Source: Flavicella sp963932955 (lineage in GTDB: Bacteria; Bacteroidota; Bacteroidia; Flavobacteriales; Flavobacteriaceae). Taken from it: a stretch of DNA of 64,000 bases. Location of the stretch: assembly GCA_963932955.1 (NCBI GenBank), contig CAWVRK010000006.1:31595-95594 (forward strand), in the 5' to 3' direction. The translations under genes were made by a program, and so were the position numbers. Below, piece by piece: positions 60,304 through 64,000 of the stretch (within the stretch, counting starts at the first letter, position 1; each line of letters opens with the position of its first letter). The notes beneath the pieces are model-generated. The model saw nothing but the letters and a program-made list of their open reading frames with translations, ran no database searches and was not told where the DNA came from.

Positions 60304-62730
60304 CTATCTCAAAGTGGCCTGTAAATTTTTTTCAAATGTGGTTTGCAGTTTTTGCATGATCTTGTCTATTTGTTTGTCGTTCAAGGTCTTTTCTTCGTCC
60401 TGAATCAGGAAGCTGACAGCATAGGATTTTTTATCCTCAGGAAGTTTGTCCCCTTCATACACGTCGAAAAGAGCTACTTCCTTCAAAAGTTTCCTTTCAG
60501 ATTGAAATGCCAAGTTGTAGAGTTCTCCAAAAGTCACCTTGCTATCTAGCAAGAGTGACAGGTCTCTTTTTACAGCGGGAAATTTGGGCAGTGCTTTTAC
60601 TTTAAAAGACTTCTTACTCATTACCTTGAGTACATTTTCCCAGTCAAAATCTACATAAAGAACCTCTTGTTTGATTCCAAACGATTTCAACACTTTCGGG
60701 TCAACAGTTCCGAGATCTGCCAATTTTATTTTTCCCAAGCTCAAAGAAATTCCTTCGCTCAACAAATCGTTTTTGGACGGTTTTTCTTTCAAGTTGGCTG
60801 CCCCCAATCGCTTGAGAACTGAAAGAACAATGCCCTTGACATAAAAGAAATCGGAATTTCTGTTTTCCAAAGACCACGTTTCTTTATTCCGTGTTCCAGA
60901 AACAAACAGCGCCAAGTGTTTTTGTTCTTGGTACTTTTCTTCGTATTTGTGGTAGGTCTTACCAAATTCGAAAAGACGCAAAGAAGTGTTCTTTCGATTG
61001 ATGTTGTAAGAGACCGATTCCAAGCCACTGAACAATAAAGATTGACGCATAACCGCCAAATCCTGACTCAAAGGATTCAACATGGCCACATTATTGGCTA
61101 CGTTCAAACTCTCAGAGTGGTCTGTATAAGCTGATTTTGTCAAAGAATTGGACATGATTTCGTGAAACCCTTGTGCATTCAGTTGATTGGCAATCGTATT
61201 TTCTATCCGAACTCCTTTGAAATCTGAAAAAGAAATCGATGTGTTCAGTTTGTGAGAGAACTCAATATTGTTGTATCCGTAAACTCTTAAAATTTCTTCA
61301 ATCAAATCCGCTTCTCTCTGAACATCTACACGGTAGGAAGGAATGGTCAAGCCAAGTCCTCCTTCTGTTTCACTGATAATTTTAATTTCCAAAGAAGCCA
61401 GAATGTTTTTGATAGTTTCATTGGGCAATTCTTCACCGATCAGTCGGGCCACATTTTTATAGGACAAAACCAATTCAAAATCTTCAATTTTTTTAGGATA
61501 CAAGTCGACAATGTCCGAAGCTATTTTTCCACCTGCAATTTCGCTGATCAACAAAGCCGCTCTTTTCAGCGCATATTTTGTAAAATTGGGGTCGATTCCT
61601 CTTTCAAAACGAAAGGAAGCATCTGTGTTGAGTGCATGCCTTTTGGCAGATTTTCGAATCGAAACTGGATTGAAATAGGCACTCTCTAGGAAGATGGAAG
61701 TTGTTTGCTCGGAAACTCCCGAATCAGCTCCACCAAAAACACCCGCGATGCACAATGGAGTTGAATCCCCATCGCAAATCATCAAATCCTCAGCGTGTAA
61801 TTCTCGCGTTACTCCGTCCAATGTGGTGAACTTGGTTCCTGATGCCAATGTTTTTACTTTGATTTTATTTCCTTGTACTTTTTCAGCATCAAAAGCGTGC
61901 AAAGGCTGTCCCAATTCGTGCAAGACATAGTTGGTGATGTCTACAATATTATTGACTGGAGTCAATCCCAAAGCTTTGAGCTTCTTTTGAATCCAATCGG
62001 GAGAGGGGGCTACTTTTAGATCTGAAATAGTGACTCCGCAATACCGGGGTGCCAAATCTTTGTCTGTTACTTCTACGTCGAATTTCAAGGTTCTTTCGTC
62101 TACCTGAAAGATACTCACGGAAGGAGAAATCAATTCCAAAAGAATTCCTTGCTGCATCAATCCGGCACGCAAATCTCTTGCGGTTCCGAAATGACTCATG
62201 GCATCTGCGCGATTGGGTGTAAGTCCGATTTCAAATACGTTGTCTGTTTCGATCTTAAAAACGTCTGCAACTGGAGTTCCTGGTTTCAAAGAATCGTCCA
62301 AAACTAAGATTCCCTCGTGGCTTGTCCCCAAGCCCAATTCGTCTTCAGCACAAATCATTCCCAAACTAGCTTCTCCTCTGATCTTCCCTTTTTTGATGGG
62401 AAAAGGAGCTCCTTTGTCATCGTACAAAACGGTTCCAACAGTGGCTACAGCTACTTTTTGACCCGATGCAACATTGGAAGCGCCACAGACAATTTGCAAC
62501 GGCTCTTTGCCTCCTATATCTACAGTGGTGATTTTTAATTTATCTGCATTGGGGTGTTTATCACAGGTCAAGACTTCTCCAACAAGCACGCCCAAAAGAC
62601 TTCCTTTGATGGATTCTATGGTTTCGATGCCTTCTACTTCTAGCCCCAAATCCGTCAACAGTTCTCCTGTTTTTTCGGCTTCCCAGTCAATTTTTAAAAA
62701 TTGCTTTAGCCAATTGTATGATATTTTCAT
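60304..62730 (-). CDS. pheT: Phenylalanine--tRNA ligase, beta subunit
   Basis: The beta chain of the alpha2-beta2 synthetase. The 808-residue protein starts MKISYNWLKQFLKIDWEAEK. The EMAP-II-like tRNA-binding domain lies at about residues 40-155 (VLTCDKHPNADKLKITTVDI, QIVCGASNVASGQKVAVA). The B3/B4 editing domain follows (DLAPRYCGVTISDLKVAPSP, VNNIVDITNYVLHELGQPLH), then the B5 domain, the catalytic-like core, and the C-terminal ferredoxin-like anticodon-binding domain (KFPAVKRDLSLLLDSKVTFG). The alpha-subunit gene is not next to it. The length is normal. Confidence 0.96.
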   Translation of the reverse strand: MKISYNWLKQFLKIDWEAEKTGELLTDLGLEVEGIETIESIKGSLLGVLVGEVLTCDKHPNADKLKITTVDIGGKEPLQIVCGASNVASGQKVAVATVGTVLYDDKGAPFPIKKGKIRGEASLGMICAEDELGLGTSHEGILVLDDSLKPGTPVADVFKIETDNVFEIGLTPNRADAMSHFGTARDLRAGLMQQGILLELISPSVSIFQVDERTLKFDVEVTDKDLAPRYCGVTISDLKVAPSPDWIQKKLKALGLTPVNNIVDITNYVLHELGQPLHAFDAEKVQGNKIKVKTLASGTKFTTLDGVTRELHAEDLMICDGDSTPLCIAGVFGGADSGVSEQTTSIFLESAYFNPVSIRKSAKRHALNTDASFRFERGIDPNFTKYALKRAALLISEIAGGKIASDIVDLYPKKIEDFELVLSYKNVARLIGEELPNETIKNILASLEIKIISETEGGLGLTIPSYRVDVQREADLIEEILRVYGYNNIEFSHKLNTSISFSDFKGVRIENTIANQLNAQGFHEIMSNSLTKSAYTDHSESLNVANNVAMLNPLSQDLAVMRQSLLFSGLESVSYNINRKNTSLRLFEFGKTYHKYEEKYQEQKHLALFVSGTRNKETWSLENRNSDFFYVKGIVLSVLKRLGAANLKEKPSKNDLLSEGISLSLGKIKLADLGTVDPKVLKSFGIKQEVLYVDFDWENVLKVMSKKSFKVKALPKFPAVKRDLSLLLDSKVTFGELYNLAFQSERKLLKEVALFDVYEGDKLPEDKKSYAVSFLIQDEEKTLNDKQIDKIMQKLQTTFEKNLQATLR

Positions 62731-62762
62731 GCCTACGCGATATAATTCCTAACTACAGTGGG

Positions 62763-62770
62763 CAAAGATA
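62763..62770 (-). promoter_or_regulatory. pheT -7 promoter box
   Basis: TATCTTTG followed by C on the minus strand matches TAnnTTTG exactly, 32 bp upstream of the ATG at 62730. Confidence 0.65.
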
Positions 62771-62943
62771 CTTAAAATGATAAGATTTTGTTTCTTTTTT
62801 AAAAAGAAGATTGAAAAGGTCAAAGCAGCATTCATCAACTTCTTTTTCTAAAAAAAAGTAAAAATATAGAATGAAACAAACGAATGACTGCTCTGTAAAT
62901 TAGATGCAAATAAGATTTTCAAGACAGATCGACACTTATTTCA

Positions 62944-62951
62944 TAAATTTG
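62944..62951 (+). promoter_or_regulatory. -7 promoter box of the DUF3817 gene
   Basis: TAAATTTG followed by C matches TAnnTTTG exactly, 20 bp upstream of the ATG at 62972. Confidence 0.65.
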
Positions 62952-62971
62952 CATTTCAAAAACCTCTAAAA

Positions 62972-63259
62972 ATGAATTTTTTAAAATTGTTCCGATGGGT
63001 CAGTATGGCCGAAGGTATTTCTCTGCTTGTTTTGCTGGGAATTGCAATGCCTTTAAAATACAGCTTTGACCTTCCTCAAATGGTCACCTACGTGGGCATG
63101 ATACACGGAATTCTATTTGTTGCTTATGTCGGATTTGCAGGGGTATACAAGTTCAAGTTGAACTGGTCCTACGCTGTTTTGTTTGTGGTCTTGGTGGCAG
63201 CTGTTTTGCCTTTTGGCACCTTTTATGCAGACCGTAAGTATTTGAAAAAAGCCATGTAA
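62972..63259 (+). CDS. DUF3817 membrane protein
   Basis: A 95-residue protein with three hydrophobic segments. The family pattern is clear: FRWVSMAEGISLLVLLGIAM, PLKY, a conserved GMIHGILFVAYV in the second segment, and PFGTFYADRKYLKK at the C-terminus. The conserved Glu, His and Phe-Gly residues suggest a functional site in the membrane, but no activity is known for the family. Confidence 0.88.
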   Translation: MNFLKLFRWVSMAEGISLLVLLGIAMPLKYSFDLPQMVTYVGMIHGILFVAYVGFAGVYKFKLNWSYAVLFVVLVAAVLPFGTFYADRKYLKKAM

Positions 63260-63288
63260 TACTTGCAAAACGGCTGAGAGAATGCTTT

Positions 63289-63849
63289 TTAAAATTTCAA
63301 AGAGACCTCCAATTCGAAAACATCGTCAATGGCTTTGTTTTTTAAATTGTCAAAGAAGCTCGAGGACTTGTAGCGGATGCCAAAATTTGTTCTGTCCAAG
63401 GCTACCGTAGCACTAGCAGTAGAGTCTTCCATGCTCATTATAAAAATCACTGACTGCGTCATCCCTTTGATCGTAAAATCAGCTGTTACCTCATACTGGT
63501 CTTTTTCACCACTTATGGAGGTGATTTTCATACGAGCAGTTTTGTGTAACTCAGTTTCAAAAAAATCATCAGATTTTAGGTGTTTTTCCAACTTTTTCTT
63601 GAAGAAACCTTTTAAATCCGTAACCGTCAAGCTGTTCATGTCAACCACAAAAAACCCACCGACCAATTGATCGTCGACAAATTCTAAGGTTCCTTCTTTG
63701 AATTTGAGCGTTCCTGTATGTTGTCCTGTGATTTTTTTCGCCAACCAATTGATGTTGCTTTCAGTGCTTTTGATTTTTTTCAGAGCTTTGTTTGGCACAG
63801 CAAAAGAAAGTGTAAGAATTAAAAATCCTATTCCAAAAATTGTTCTCAT
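63289..63849 (-). CDS. YceI family periplasmic protein
   Basis: A 186-residue protein with a Sec signal peptide (MRTIFGIGFLILTLSFAVPN) and a YceI lipocalin-like barrel. SNINWLAKKITGQHTGTLKF at the N-terminal side, DMNSLTV, LEKHLKSDDFFETELHKTAR (the family's LxxHLxSxDFF motif), TIKGMTQSV and FGIRYKSSSFFD are all typical. YceI proteins bind isoprenoid or other long lipids in the periplasm. It is convergent with the DUF3817 gene with 29 bp between the stops. Confidence 0.92.
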   Translation of the reverse strand: MRTIFGIGFLILTLSFAVPNKALKKIKSTESNINWLAKKITGQHTGTLKFKEGTLEFVDDQLVGGFFVVDMNSLTVTDLKGFFKKKLEKHLKSDDFFETELHKTARMKITSISGEKDQYEVTADFTIKGMTQSVIFIMSMEDSTASATVALDRTNFGIRYKSSSFFDNLKNKAIDDVFELEVSLKF

Positions 63850-64000
63850 AGTTTGTTTTTTGAATACTTATTTTATTCATTTTTTTTGTAAAATCGTTTT
63901 GTAGGAGGATGGATTGTTCCCGTTTTTTTCGGATTGATGGACAACATAAATACTGTCTCTTCAAAAATCCTGCTGTTTTTATAACGCTGAGAGCAATTTT

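Noticed and set aside
63761..64000. Minus-strand frame open from the right edge into the yceI gene
   Set aside because: It overlaps the YceI signal peptide region, and the visible residues match no family. It could be the tail of a gene beyond the window, but this cannot be supported.
1..64000. CRISPR arrays, insertion sequences, prophage, rRNA or complete tRNA genes, restriction or toxin-antitoxin systems
   Set aside because: I looked for spaced direct repeats, transposase or integrase motifs, tRNA arms and the usual protein families and saw none beyond the tRNA-like half at 48813.

Overview
The window is a gene-dense, AT-rich chromosomal segment from a member of the Bacteroidota, most likely the Flavobacteriaceae. 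The reasons are as follows. Most promoters carry the Bacteroidota -7 box TAnnTTTG, and Shine-Dalgarno sequences are rarely visible. One protease ends in a type IX secretion (Por) C-terminal sorting domain. There is a FecA-like TonB-dependent receptor with an N-terminal carboxypeptidase-like domain. Several families typical of the group are present (DUF4856, imelysin lipoproteins, the PF14376-type haem-binding domain, SPFH/prohibitin, DUF3817). I see no rRNA, complete tRNA, CRISPR array, insertion sequence or prophage.

Layout. 1-10.4 kb: the 5' part of parE (minus, cut by the window edge) is divergent from purB. Then come a small lipoprotein with terC, an HGSNAT-like membrane acyltransferase, purL with a clear terminator, and a CoA-type Nudix hydrolase whose upstream region holds the decayed start of a tag DNA glycosylase gene. 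10.4-16.3 kb: a PlsC-like acyltransferase, OxyR, two small conserved genes, a HAD phosphatase overlapping kdsB, an RhlE-like helicase and a cold-shock protein. 16.3-25.4 kb: an orphan peptide-binding lipoprotein, mtaB, an alpha/beta hydrolase, a nitronate monooxygenase-like enzyme, a secreted subtilase and lon. 25.4-33.7 kb: a transglutaminase-like lipoprotein, an O-antigen-ligase-like membrane protein with TPR-like repeats, an aminotransferase, murB and a TIGR03862 flavoprotein. 33.7-38 kb, all minus: SPFH protein, a small unknown, MaoC, manA, fabG, sucD. 38.2-43.2 kb: a four-gene export operon (two MacB-like permeases, adaptor, TolC) with no ATPase gene. 43.4-51.6 kb: ECF sigma factor, uvrA, guaB, a VF530 protein, a DbpA-like helicase and argE. 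51.7-58.1 kb: a probable iron/haem locus, made of a sterol-desaturase-like enzyme facing a haem-binding protein, a FecA-like receptor, an imelysin and a DUF4856 lipoprotein. 58.2-64 kb: HMG-CoA lyase, pyrD, pheT, a DUF3817 protein and YceI.

Most genes are housekeeping and dispersed: purine synthesis (purB, purL, guaB), pyrimidine (pyrD), envelope (murB, kdsB, manA), and repair and stress (uvrA, oxyR, lon, helicases, csp). The most interesting signal is a 23-bp AT-rich inverted-repeat element. It occurs upstream of both outer ends of the 51.7-58.1 kb locus with a single mismatch between the copies, and it looks like a shared operator, possibly for Fur. Other points worth following are the tag remnant, a tRNA-like half at 48.8 kb, the export operon lacking an ATPase, and two promoters placed so that the transcripts should be leaderless. 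I did not find a clearly new multi-gene defence or biosynthetic system.
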